In this document: piece by piece, positions 1 through 7,188 of the stretch
How positions within the stretch are numbered: the stretch's first letter is position 1
How the letters are laid out: each line of letters begins with the position of its first letter
DNA from: Phycisphaeraceae bacterium
GTDB taxonomy: Bacteria; Planctomycetota; Phycisphaerae; Phycisphaerales; Zrk34
NCBI GenBank assembly: GCA_028281485.1
Contig: JANQJT010000195.1
Location: 1-11,854, forward strand
DNA length: 11,854 bases
Direction: 5' to 3'
The notes under the pieces: generated by a model
Told to the model about the DNA's origin: nothing
The model's database searches: none
Seen by the model: the letters and a program-made list of their open reading frames with translations, nothing else
Program-made: the position numbers and the translations under genes

Positions 1-1434
1 GGTGCGGATCGCCTCACCCGCAGCAATCACAAGACCGCTACCGTTCACCTGCAGCGTGCCGCTGGCCTGGTTGACCCAGGTGCGGCCGAGCGAGCTGCCC
101 AGCGCGTTGTTGGCCGTGATGTCCACGTCGCCGCGCACACCGATCACGCCGTTGAACCCGCCGGTGGCGGTGCCGTTGAGCGTGATGACTTCGCCGTCCG
201 AGTTCTCACCCAGACGCAGCTCGCCGTCACCGGTGATGGTGTTGGTGAGCGTGCCGTTGAAGCCGGAGCCGGCGTCGCCGTCGACATAGAGGAAGGCGCC
301 GCTGGAGATATCCACCGTGTTGGAGCCCATGTTGCTGGACGCGGTCACGCGGAGGTCGCCTTCGGTGACGCGGATGCCTCCGGACAGAGCGGAGTTGTCA
401 CCGGACAGGCGGAGGGCGCCGTCGCCGGTCTTGTCGAAGCCGACCGAGCCGGCCAGGTTACCGGAAATCTCGTGGGTGCCACCGGCAGCGTTGATGGCGG
501 CATCGCCCGCGCCACCGGAAGAGTCGGCGATCGTCAGGGTCTGGCCCACATCGGTCGCGACGGTGTACTGGCTGCCGCCTTCGAGCGAAAGGGTGTTGAC
601 GGTCGCGCTGGAGCTGAGGGTGACGGTATTCGCCGTGCCGGCGCCGACCAGAGTGACATCGGCATCAACGGCGTTGGGGAAGCTGGGGCCGCCGCTGTTG
701 AACCAGTTGCCGGCGGTATTCCAGTCGCCGCTGGTGCCCGCGGTCCAGAAGTATTGCTCCACGGGAGCGGACGAAGCCTCGACGTAGATGTTGTCGATGC
801 GGCTAAAGCCATCGGGGTCGCCGGCGCCGTCCACGCCGCGGAACGAGACGAACAGGTTCTTGCCCACATCGGCGACGTTGGTTGCGATGAACGTGCCGTT
901 GACCACCTCGTAGGTGGCGTTCGCGGTGGAGGTTCCCGAGAGGAACTCGTAGTTGTTGACGATGTTGCCGGTGATGGTGTTATCGTCGGTGGTGAAGAAG
1001 GCGAAGCCGACCTGGTCGTCGCTGTCAACCCAGTTGAACGCGTCGCGCCAAGCGTAGCTGAAGTCGAAGACCTCGCCGAGCGCGATGGTGTGGCTGGTGC
1101 TGACCGCGGCCAACCGGTTGGGGTCCTCGGCGATCACGGCGTTCTGATCCGTGCCGAGATACTCCAGATTGGTTCGGACCAGATCGAACGTCTGATCGCC
1201 GCTGAGGCCGATGTTCGTCCAGTTGGGCGTTTCAGAGTAGTTCAGGCGGTCAGTGGCAACACCGGTGTTAACCAGGACGTCTTCCCATCCACCGTTGAGG
1301 ATAGACGCGTCGTGGATGCCGTTACCTGCATCTCCGTCATCGTAATCGATCAGGATCTGTGCCAGACCCTGCGAGGTGAGACCGCCGATAATGGCGGCCA
1401 TGCAGACCATCTTTGCTTTGCGACTCAACATCAT
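1..1434 (-). CDS. Exported protein with autotransporter-type beta-strand repeat (C-terminus outside window)
   Basis: The minus frame is open for 478 codons from 1434 to the window edge, so the protein is incomplete at its C-terminus. The start is a double ATG (1434 and 1431). An AGGAG stands just upstream, and its spacing favours the second ATG. Residues 1-26 form a signal peptide (basic MLSRKAK, hydrophobic core, ending near GLAQ). Residues 27-218 look like a beta-sandwich surface domain ending in FSRIDNIYVEA, a type of ending common in planctomycete exported proteins. A short segment with YFWTAGTSGDWNTAGNW (about 228-244) follows; such W-rich segments often precede beta-strand repeats. Residues about 325-365 match the autotransporter-associated beta-strand repeat pattern (DKTGDGALRLSGDNSALSGG, then GDLRV). 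Gly, Asn, Thr and Ser dominate. The likely role is a cell-surface or extracellular protein, possibly sorted by a PEP-CTERM tag that cannot be seen here. Substrate and partner are unknown. It lies 189 bases downstream of another exported-protein gene on the same strand. Confidence 0.8.
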   Translation of the reverse strand, partial: MMLSRKAKMVCMAAIIGGLTSQGLAQILIDYDDGDAGNGIHDASILNGGWEDVLVNTGVATDRLNYSETPNWTNIGLSGDQTFDLVRTNLEYLGTDQNAVIAEDPNRLAAVSTSHTIALGEVFDFSYAWRDAFNWVDSDDQVGFAFFTTDDNTITGNIVNNYEFLSGTSTANATYEVVNGTFIATNVADVGKNLFVSFRGVDGAGDPDGFSRIDNIYVEASSAPVEQYFWTAGTSGDWNTAGNWFNSGGPSFPNAVDADVTLVGAGTANTVTLSSSATVNTLSLEGGSQYTVATDVGQTLTIADSSGGAGDAAINAAGGTHEISGNLAGSVGFDKTGDGALRLSGDNSALSGGIRVTEGDLRVTASSNMGSNTVDISSGAFLYVDGDAGSGFNGTLTNTITGDGELRLGENSDGEVITLNGTATGGFNGVIGVRGDVDITANNALGSSLGRTWVNQASGTLQVNGSGLVIAAGEAIRT

Positions 1435-1571
1435 GTTCTCCTGTTGCAATCCGATGGGGTGATTTGAGTTGCTTTCAGTGAAGGGCAACCCAACGCGTTA
1501 CTTTTTCCCTATCCGTTCCGTCGCGGCCGTGCCTTCGAACACGATGCGCGACGGAGACCTGTTAAGTCGGC

Positions 1572-1591
1572 TGCCGGCGGTAAAACCGGCA
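1572..1591 (-). terminator. Hairpin downstream of the PEP-CTERM gene, possible weak terminator
   Basis: On the minus strand TGCCGG and CCGGCA form a 6-bp stem with an 8-base loop, about 30 bases after the stop codon of the 1624-2403 gene. No proper U-tract follows in that direction. It could be a weak terminator, an mRNA-stabilising hairpin or a processing site between two exported-protein genes. Confidence 0.25.
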
Positions 1592-1623
1592 ACCGGTTGT
1601 GTCAAAAGGCACAAACGAAACAA

Positions 1624-2403
1624 TTACTTGCGACGACGCACGATCATCATCGCGCCCATGCCGAGCAGCGCGAGGCTCGCCGGCTCGGGGGTGACGGTGA
1701 ACTGCACGCCGAAGTCGTCGATGCGCCAGCGGTTGGGGTCGGCCGGAGCGGTCGTGCCGCCGCCAGAGTGGGCCACGAACTCGGTCACGAGCGTCGTGGG
1801 CAGCGTGCCGGAGACGTCGATCTGCGCGTTGTTGGTATTGACCGAGCTTTCGCCCACTACGCCGTAGGTCTGCAGGCCGCTACCGACGGAGATCACGGTG
1901 TCAGCCGCATCGGCGCCCAGCGGATCAAGCGTGCCTTCCCACTGGAAGAGCGTGCTTGTGCCGTCGGTCACTTTGCCCGCATCGCCGTCATTGCCGACGA
2001 AGAACAGGATGACATCGGTGAAGCCATCGAAGACGACGCTCGCCGCGGCACCGTGCCCGCCGTCGTTGGTGATGTTGATGCTGGTCAGCGTCGCCGTGAC
2101 CGATTCACCGGCGGAGCTGATGGCCGCGTTGTCACCGGCCGTGCGGACGCCGAACTCACGATCGCTGGTACCACCGTTGGTACGGAGATCGCCGCCGGCC
2201 TGTGCCGCAATCGTCACGACGACATCAAAGTCGATGCCCGTCGCAACGTCGGTCAGCGAAGCGGTGTAATCGTGGGTTGCCGCGGTCTTGTTACCGGCAT
2301 CGTAGAACAAATTCTCGGTGACAATGCCAGCCGAGGCAATCGACCCGCCCAGGAAGATGCCCAAGGCAGCTCCCAGCAGGCCCAAACGAGAGAGACTCTT
2401 CAT
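1624..2403 (-). CDS. PEP-CTERM sorting domain-containing exported protein
   Basis: This 259-residue protein is complete. Residues 1-25 are a signal peptide (MKSLSRLG, hydrophobic core, ASA before the predicted cut). The last 23 residues are a textbook PEP-CTERM tag: VTPEP, the hydrophobic stretch ASLALLGMGAMMIV, and a basic RRRK end. In known systems this tag is recognised by an exosortase, which cleaves it and passes the protein to the envelope or extracellular matrix. The body is rich in Thr, Gly, Ala and Asp and has few charged residues. It contains WRIDDFGVQF just before the tag, which resembles the final beta strand of exported beta-sandwich domains. The start is supported by AAGGAG nine bases upstream of ATG 2403. 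The gene is followed on the same strand by the other exported-protein gene. The function beyond being a surface protein is not recognisable. No exosortase gene is visible in the window. Confidence 0.88.
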   Translation of the reverse strand: MKSLSRLGLLGAALGIFLGGSIASAGIVTENLFYDAGNKTAATHDYTASLTDVATGIDFDVVVTIAAQAGGDLRTNGGTSDREFGVRTAGDNAAISSAGESVTATLTSINITNDGGHGAAASVVFDGFTDVILFFVGNDGDAGKVTDGTSTLFQWEGTLDPLGADAADTVISVGSGLQTYGVVGESSVNTNNAQIDVSGTLPTTLVTEFVAHSGGGTTAPADPNRWRIDDFGVQFTVTPEPASLALLGMGAMMIVRRRK

Positions 2404-2704
2404 AACGCGTTACTCCTTCTGTCTGTTAGACATGTCTTTCGAACACGTCTCTGCTCTCTTTCCGGTCGCACGCAGAAAACAACCCGCGACAAAACAACCG
2501 TCGCTACAACGTTGCATCGCCATGCGATCAGATCGTTTTTTGCATCCGCTTTGCCCTCCTTAATGTCATTCGGCCTCAGATCCCAGATCGGGACCTCTCA
2601 GAAAAGCCGAAACGCTTCGTCGACCAAAAAAGCCGAGCTCAAGCCAGAACAAGGCTTAGGTAAATCAATCACGTACGAAACAATCGACAGATCGGCGACA
2701 ACTG

Positions 2705-2760
2705 CGACGTCTTCACGGCGTATGCCATTGGTAACAAGAGAGTTGTAGAAGAAGACGTCG
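2705..2760. repeat. 10-bp perfect inverted repeat with 36-base spacer
   Basis: CGACGTCTTC at 2705-2714 is the exact reverse complement of GAAGACGTCG at 2751-2760. The arms contain the palindromic core GACGTC, which raises the chance of a coincidental match. It could be a paired operator, a long hairpin or the ends of a degraded small element. Nothing decides between these. Confidence 0.4.
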
Positions 2761-3010
2761 GCATAATAAAACAACCATTCCTAGAGCGGAGGCCGCTGCC
2801 GACGACATAAATAGACGGCGATCGCAAACCTCCTATCGCCCTCTTCCCGTACACATATGGGGTTCCCAAACAAAGTATAGGTGTTAGCGCAATTCGAAAC
2901 TTTTTTGCCGCATATCACACCGATTTTGCCAATCCCCCCCATCTACAGCCCTCAAACTGATATATATCGGGCCAAAATCTACTTTCCCGGCTAATAGATC
3001 CCATACACAA

Positions 3011-3024
3011 GGAACATTTATACT
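3011..3024 (+). promoter_or_regulatory. Possible promoter of the sigma factor gene
   Basis: TATACT at 3019-3024 resembles a -10 box, 35 bases before the start codon, but no good -35 box lies 16-18 bases upstream. GGAACA at 3011-3016 resembles the GGAAC -35 element of ECF sigma factors, which would fit autoregulation, yet no clear ECF -10 follows. Both readings are tentative and exclude each other. Confidence 0.22.
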
Positions 3025-3058
3025 AGAGATACACCCGATTACTTTGCTGGTTGGATAG

Positions 3059-3613
3059 ATGTCGGAAAACCTAAACTCCAATCAAAATGCCTCGCGCCAT
3101 CAGGACCTCGCACGCCTATGGTCCGCCGCGCAGCCGGTCATCACCGGCTACATCCGCTCCCTCGTCGCCAAGCCCGACGACGCGGAAGACATCCTCCAGC
3201 AAGTCGCCGTCACCGTTGCCGCCAAGACCGACTCCTTCCCCTCCGAACCCCACCGCTTCACCTCATGGTCCCTGGGCATCGCCAAGAACAAGGTCCTGCA
3301 CTACTGGCGAGACCACAAGTACAAAAACAACCTCATCTTCAACTCGGAGATGATCGAACAGATCGAACGCTACTACGCCTCCCACGCCTCAGATTACAAC
3401 AGCCTCTCGGCGACACTCGAAAAGTGCATCGAACAACTCACAGACCGCGCACGACTGCTCCTCCAACTCCGCTACGTCCGTGACATGCGGCCCAAAGAAA
3501 TCGGCCAACGTCTCGGCATCTCGCCCCGTGGCATCTCCGTCACACTCCTGAGAATCCGCAAAGCACTGCGCGACTGTATCGACCGGGCCGAACAGCAGAA
3601 ATCCACACCATGA
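3059..3613 (+). CDS. ECF-type RNA polymerase sigma factor, sigma-70 family
   Basis: This 184-residue protein has the usual length of an ECF sigma factor. Region 2 spans about residues 20-88, with DAEDILQQVAVTVAAK (41-56) for core polymerase binding and FTSWSLGIAKNKVLHYWR (67-84) for -10 recognition. Region 4 spans about 122-175 and contains a helix-turn-helix (RPKEIGQRLGISPRGISVTLLRIRKAL, about 144-170) for -35 recognition. The pattern fits the sigma factor group expanded in planctomycetes and verrucomicrobia. No good Shine-Dalgarno sequence precedes ATG 3059, which is not rare in this phylum. The start leaves a complete region 2 and a normal N-terminus. The stop overlaps the start of the FecR-like gene by ATGA, so the two are translationally coupled. 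The FecR-like protein is therefore the likely regulator of this factor, or its product works in the same response. The regulon is unknown. Confidence 0.93.
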   Translation: MSENLNSNQNASRHQDLARLWSAAQPVITGYIRSLVAKPDDAEDILQQVAVTVAAKTDSFPSEPHRFTSWSLGIAKNKVLHYWRDHKYKNNLIFNSEMIEQIERYYASHASDYNSLSATLEKCIEQLTDRARLLLQLRYVRDMRPKEIGQRLGISPRGISVTLLRIRKALRDCIDRAEQQKSTP

Positions 3614-5220
3614 CTCACGAACAAGCCATAGAACTCATCAACCAATACTTCGACGAGTCGCTCAGCGCACAGGACGCCGAGCAACTCAAGCTATGGCTCG
3701 AAGAAAAACCCGAACACGTCGATCTGTTTGCACGCTACGCGATCGTCCACGCCAGCCTCGAACACGTCCTGGTCACACGCGACATCGGCGGAACACTCTT
3801 CGCCATGCTCAACCCCGACCACACCAGCGAGACCGAAGACGACTCGATGATGGGTTACATCCTCAACGAAATCTCCAACAAAGAGCACGACGACCTCGAT
3901 CCGCTGCCCATCGAAGACCTGCCCCACCTGCCCGCCACCCCCCCCACGCGTCCCCGCCGCAAGGAAGACACCGGCAAGGACCACGAGACCGACCTCATCT
4001 TCCGCATGGCCGGCCTCCGCATGTACCGCACCGAGATCGACCCCGCCAGACAACAGCGCAGGCCATGGTTCCCCGTTGCCGCCACCGTCATGATCGCCGC
4101 CCTCATCGGTCTCGCCTTCATCCTCACACGGCCACAAGCCCAACTCCCCGCCATCAACGCCGACACGCCCGTCGCCACGCTCACCAAGGCGCGCGATCTG
4201 ACCTGGCACGAAGACTCCGCCGCCATCACGCTCGGCGACTCACTCACCCCCGGCTCCTACGAGATCCGATCCGGCCTCGCCAGGCTCACCATGCAAAGCG
4301 GCGCCAAGGTCCTCCTCCAGGGCCCCTGCAAGTTCGAGCTGGTCAACGCCAACGCCATGCAGCTGATCACCGGCCAACTCACCGCCAAGGTCCCACGCAA
4401 GGCCAAACTCTTCGCCGTCAACACACCCACCGCTGAGATCGTCGACCTCGGCACCGAGTTCGGCGTTAGCGTCGACCCCTCCGGCAACACCGTCGCCGCC
4501 GTCTTCAAAGGCAAGGTCCACCTCGCTCCCGCAAGCCACGACGACGATGAATCCGAAGCGGGACTCGTCCTCACATCCGGCCTACAATCCTCCGTCGATG
4601 CCCGCGGCATCCTCAACACCAATCCGCAACCCATCCCCAACGACCACGCCTTCTTCCGCACACTCAACGAATCCGACTACGACCTCCAACTCACCGGCGA
4701 CGTGCGCTTCTACCGCTCGCCACCCATCGACACGCGCCTTACCGAACACTACCTCCGCAGTCACGCCATCGTCTTCCTCGAATCCGCCAACACACACGTT
4801 CACTCCGACATCCTCGGCGTCGGCACCGAGACCCGCACCTACACCGCCGCCACCTTCAACGAAATCAAGAACACCGACTTCCTCCCCGCCGGCACAACCG
4901 TCGATGCCTACATGCTCCAATTCAATCCACCCGACACCGTCGACTCACAACTCCTGGTCCAAATGACCGTCCGCTTCCCCCGACCCATCCTCGGTGTCAT
5001 CTCACGCCCCGCCATCTTCCGAAACACCGACGGTCTCTTCGGTCACCCCCTGGTAAATTACCAAAACACCGGAAAAACCTACGGCGTACGAGGCATCGAA
5101 CGCGTCGACACCGTCGACACCGTCACCATCAGCCCCGACCGCATGTCCGCCACCGTCAGCCTCGACACCCGCCTCGTCGATCAGGTAAGATTCCTGATCG
5201 AAAGCAAGCCCGCCGAGTAA
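3610..5220 (+). CDS. FecR-domain membrane protein, probable anti-sigma or surface-signalling partner
   Basis: This 536-residue protein is read from ATG 3610, overlapping the sigma gene by 4 bases. Residues 1-60 are acidic and helical, with spacing like the cytoplasmic anti-sigma part of FecR proteins (EQAIELINQYFDESLSAQDA). Residues 70-150 are a charged, Pro-rich linker. One membrane helix lies at about 154-172 (FPVAATVMIAALIGLAFIL). A FecR domain follows at about 205-305, with typical elements GSYEIRSGLARLTMQSGAKV, LQGPCKFEL, TPTAEIVDLGTEFGVSV and AAVFKGKVHL. The domain would face the periplasm. Residues 360-536 form an additional C-terminal domain (see findings) instead of the LamG domain often found in planctomycete FecR proteins. 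In classical systems FecR relays an outer-membrane signal to its sigma factor. Here the coupling to the sigma gene supports that role, but no TonB-dependent receptor is in the window. Leucine is mostly CTC, as in its two operon neighbours. Confidence 0.87.
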   Translation: MTHEQAIELINQYFDESLSAQDAEQLKLWLEEKPEHVDLFARYAIVHASLEHVLVTRDIGGTLFAMLNPDHTSETEDDSMMGYILNEISNKEHDDLDPLPIEDLPHLPATPPTRPRRKEDTGKDHETDLIFRMAGLRMYRTEIDPARQQRRPWFPVAATVMIAALIGLAFILTRPQAQLPAINADTPVATLTKARDLTWHEDSAAITLGDSLTPGSYEIRSGLARLTMQSGAKVLLQGPCKFELVNANAMQLITGQLTAKVPRKAKLFAVNTPTAEIVDLGTEFGVSVDPSGNTVAAVFKGKVHLAPASHDDDESEAGLVLTSGLQSSVDARGILNTNPQPIPNDHAFFRTLNESDYDLQLTGDVRFYRSPPIDTRLTEHYLRSHAIVFLESANTHVHSDILGVGTETRTYTAATFNEIKNTDFLPAGTTVDAYMLQFNPPDTVDSQLLVQMTVRFPRPILGVISRPAIFRNTDGLFGHPLVNYQNTGKTYGVRGIERVDTVDTVTISPDRMSATVSLDTRLVDQVRFLIESKPAE

Positions 5221-5222
5221 AC

Positions 5223-5246
5223 CGCAGAGATTTCTGCGCCTATAAT
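5223..5246 (+). promoter_or_regulatory. Hairpin and TATAAT box between the FecR-like gene and the pseudopilin gene
   Basis: CGCAGA and TCTGCG (5223-5228, 5233-5238) form a 6-bp stem with a 4-base loop directly after the FecR-like stop codon. TATAAT at 5241-5246 is a perfect -10 box in GC-rich surroundings, but there is no recognisable -35 box at the right distance. It may be an internal promoter that lets the pseudopilin gene be expressed independently of the sigma/FecR pair. Confidence 0.3.
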
Positions 5247-5291
5247 CTGCATCGGATTGCACGACATGACCCTATTCGCCCAAACACATCC

Positions 5292-5297
5292 AGGAGG
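5292..5297 (+). promoter_or_regulatory. Strong Shine-Dalgarno that sets the pseudopilin start at 5305
   Basis: AGGAGG stands seven bases before ATG 5305. An ATG at 5257 in the same frame has no such site and would add 16 residues ahead of the short basic leader expected of a prepilin, so 5305 is preferred. Confidence 0.75.
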
Positions 5298-5304
5298 CAA
5301 CCCT

Positions 5305-6228
5305 ATGATTCGCCCACCCCTTAAACCCAGGCACACCGCGTTCACGCTCGTCGAGCTGCTCGTCGTCGTCGCCATCATCGCCTTGCTGCTGGCCATCCTC
5401 CTGCCCGCCCTCTCGCGCGCCAACGAATCCGCCCGGCGCGTCACCTGCGCCGCCAACCTCCGCGGCATCGCCCAAACCAGCATCATCATCGCCGAGGGCA
5501 TGCGCGGCACCTTCCACCCCGCCGACCCCGGTATCGAACACGACGCCAACCGACTCGCCGATCCCGCAGGCAACTCCGGCAACGGACAGATCGGATGGAT
5601 CAACCGCTTCGCCTTCGACAAGTTCATGCGGAACGACGTCGACCCCAAGAAGTTCATCTGCCCCAACCGCACCGACCGCGACGACACCACACTCCTCTAC
5701 ACCTTCGCCAACTCCGACCGCCGCACACTCCGTGAGTTCGAAGAAGACCCCACCTTCGTCTTCAACCGCGTCCGAATCGGCTATCACTACCACCCCGGTC
5801 GCTACGGCGGATACAACCTCGAGGCCAATCGCGGCAACGCCGAGGGGCTCTGGGAATCCGCCCTCAAGCTCACGCAGAAACCCACCGGACAGGGCTTCGT
5901 CATGGCCGCCGACGCCGCCGCCTTCAACATCCTCTGGCCCTCTACCTCCACCAGCTACCCACACGGCAAGACCGGCATGGTCTACATCTCCTCCAACGTC
6001 GCGGCTACCTCCAACTACATGCCCGAAACCGAGGCCGTCGGCGGCAACACCGCCTTCTTCGATGGCTCGGTCGTCTTTGAAACCACCTCCGATCTCACCC
6101 GATACAACATCCTCAACAACACCAGCAACAACCGAATGGGATGGTGGTCCTCCTCGGTCAACGTCTACTACGACAGCGGCAGTGGCACCGGCGGCGGCCC
6201 CGGCCCCGTTGGTGGCGGCGGCATCTAA
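5305..6228 (+). CDS. Pseudopilin-like protein with prepilin N-terminal cleavage/methylation domain
   Basis: This is a 307-residue protein. A 12-residue basic leader (MIRPPLKPRHTA) precedes FTLVELLVVVAIIALLLAIL (13-32), the hallmark of type IV prepilins and type II pseudopilins. The conserved Glu is at +5. The residue before the predicted cut is Ala instead of the usual Gly. After the helix come CAANLRGIAQ (48-57) and, near the end, GGNTAFFDGSVVF (about 246-258). These resemble the C..NL and H-X9-DG elements of the large pseudopilin-like family that is greatly expanded in planctomycetes. The protein ends in a Gly-rich tail (from about 291). It should be processed by a prepilin peptidase and inserted in the inner membrane or a pseudopilus-like structure. 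No peptidase is in the window. It lies 84 bases after the FecR-like gene on the same strand and ends at a strong terminator, so it closes the transcription unit. Confidence 0.88.
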   Translation: MIRPPLKPRHTAFTLVELLVVVAIIALLLAILLPALSRANESARRVTCAANLRGIAQTSIIIAEGMRGTFHPADPGIEHDANRLADPAGNSGNGQIGWINRFAFDKFMRNDVDPKKFICPNRTDRDDTTLLYTFANSDRRTLREFEEDPTFVFNRVRIGYHYHPGRYGGYNLEANRGNAEGLWESALKLTQKPTGQGFVMAADAAAFNILWPSTSTSYPHGKTGMVYISSNVAATSNYMPETEAVGGNTAFFDGSVVFETTSDLTRYNILNNTSNNRMGWWSSSVNVYYDSGSGTGGGPGPVGGGGI

Positions 6229-6249
6229 GCCCCGAACACAAATACGCAC

Positions 6250-6279
6250 AACCGCCTCCCTCGCGAGGCGGTTTTTTAT
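6250..6279 (+). terminator. Strong intrinsic terminator of the sigma/FecR/pseudopilin unit
   Basis: AACCGCCTC (6250-6258) pairs perfectly with GAGGCGGTT (6265-6273) around a 6-base loop, followed by a run of T (6272-6277) and ATT. It begins 22 bases after the pseudopilin stop codon. Confidence 0.9.
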
Positions 6280-6331
6280 TGCCAACTCAAATCACTTCTC
6301 AGTACCCCCCACGATCTCACCGGCAACACAA

Positions 6332-6358
6332 TAAAGCCGCCTCAACATCGGGGCGGCT
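6332..6358 (-). terminator. Intrinsic terminator of the methyltransferase gene
   Basis: On the minus strand AGCCGCC and GGCGGCT form a 7-bp stem (8 with a G-U pair) followed by TTTATTG. It lies about 36 bases after the methyltransferase stop codon. Together with the plus-strand terminator at 6250-6279 it insulates the two convergent units. Confidence 0.72.
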
Positions 6359-6394
6359 CTGTCTTTCCGATTCTAACCTTAGCAATCCGCCGAC

Positions 6395-7027
6395 TCACCC
6401 CACGCGACGCATGATAAACGTCGACGCGATCCCCGACGCCGTCTTCTCGCAATCCTTCTCCATCAGCATCTCGACCGGCAGATCAGACACGATGTCACGG
6501 AACTGTTGCGAGCTCTCAAACACCGTCGAGTGCCCGAAACGGATCTCCCGATGCTCCGCCGACGTCTCGATCGGAATCACAATATGAATCACACCCCCCT
6601 CTCGCGTCACACGCACAAACTCCTCCATCGCCCGACGCGGATCGATCACGTGCTCCAGCGTGTGCCGGCAGAACACCGCATCGAACGAGCCATTTTCGAA
6701 CTTCAGATTCTCGCAATCACTCTCGATCGCCTCAAAACCCAGACGCTTGCACACCGCCACGTTCTCAGGCACCACGTCGATCCCCACCGCCCCCGCGTAC
6801 CCGTCGTGCGCCATCCGACCGATCGCCCAACCGTCGCGACAACCCGCGTCCAGCACACGATCCCCCTTCTTGATGTGCTTGTACAAACGCTTCAGGTCGT
6901 GACGGATGTGCTTCTCCGCGCGCGGATCGAAGCGCTCCGTGTCCTTCATCCGCCCCTTCTGGATCTCGACAAACTCCTCATAGCTGTCGTAGATAATCGA
7001 GGTCTTGTCCTTGCCCCACTTCGCCAT
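6395..7027 (-). CDS. Class I SAM-dependent methyltransferase
   Basis: This 210-residue protein has a compact Rossmann methyltransferase fold. A charged helical N-terminus (1-55) precedes motif I, VLDAGCRDG (58-66), which binds S-adenosylmethionine. The acidic residue at the end of strand 2 is Asp84 in GIDVVPENV. ESDCENLKF (102-110) contacts the adenine side in relatives. The strand 4 motif is FDAVFCRHTLEHVIDP (115-130), as in the Methyltransf_11 group. GGVIHIVIPIE (144-154) is strand 5. The substrate cannot be told from the sequence; relatives methylate small molecules, lipids or sugars. The start at 7027 is backed by GGGAG six bases upstream. The gene is monocistronic, convergent with the sigma/FecR unit and has its own terminator. 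The first 20 residues are cytosolic in character, with no signal peptide. Confidence 0.9.
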   Translation of the reverse strand: MAKWGKDKTSIIYDSYEEFVEIQKGRMKDTERFDPRAEKHIRHDLKRLYKHIKKGDRVLDAGCRDGWAIGRMAHDGYAGAVGIDVVPENVAVCKRLGFEAIESDCENLKFENGSFDAVFCRHTLEHVIDPRRAMEEFVRVTREGGVIHIVIPIETSAEHREIRFGHSTVFESSQQFRDIVSDLPVEMLMEKDCEKTASGIASTFIMRRVG

Positions 7028-7188
7028 AACGCAGCTCCCATCTGATCAACGCGTCTGCCACCATCATATCGTCGCCCCACAAACCACACCATGCCCCCGC
7101 CCGCACGCCCCAATCCAACCACCCACCAAGAAAAAACCCGCACGCATCTAGCGACACGTGAGGGTATGGACAGTCTATCAAACGAATC

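Larger units (their letters stand above)
2404..3058. other. Divergent intergenic region, no convincing gene
   Basis: These 655 bases separate the minus-strand PEP-CTERM gene from the plus-strand sigma factor gene and are clearly AT-richer than the flanks. Short ORFs here have no domain, no codon bias like the neighbours and no ribosome binding site, apart from one 5-codon ORF (see findings). The region holds a 10-bp perfect inverted repeat (2705-2714 and 2751-2760), a small dyad GGCGAT/ATCGCC (2817-2840), and the palindrome AGACATGTCT (2428-2437) in the leader of the minus-strand gene. Promoters for both flanking genes must lie here. Only a weak candidate for the sigma gene is visible. Confidence 0.6.

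Noticed and set aside
472..1467. Plus-strand ORF (331 codons) opposite the beta-strand-repeat protein
   Set aside because: The minus strand is open for 478 codons with a signal peptide and repeat motif. The plus-strand product has no domain and a shadow-like composition.
2410..2523. 37-residue Cys-containing ORF on the minus strand, ending inside the Shine-Dalgarno of the PEP-CTERM gene
   Set aside because: The stop overlapping the ribosome site is suggestive of coupling, but there is no ribosome site before its ATG, no hydrophobic or structured segment and no recognised motif.
2884..3081. 65-codon ORF on the minus strand overlapping the sigma gene start
   Set aside because: No ribosome binding site and no domain. 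It covers the region where the sigma promoter must be, in AT-rich spacer DNA.
5272..6285. Minus-strand ORF (337 codons) opposite the 5305 pseudopilin
   Set aside because: The composition is almost only Gly, Val, Ala, Asp and Glu, the usual shadow of a GC-rich gene on the other strand. The pseudopilin on the plus strand has a leader, a Shine-Dalgarno and a terminator.
7028..7188. TATGAT box on the minus strand upstream of the methyltransferase
   Set aside because: No -35 box at a suitable distance was found, so it is not listed as a promoter.
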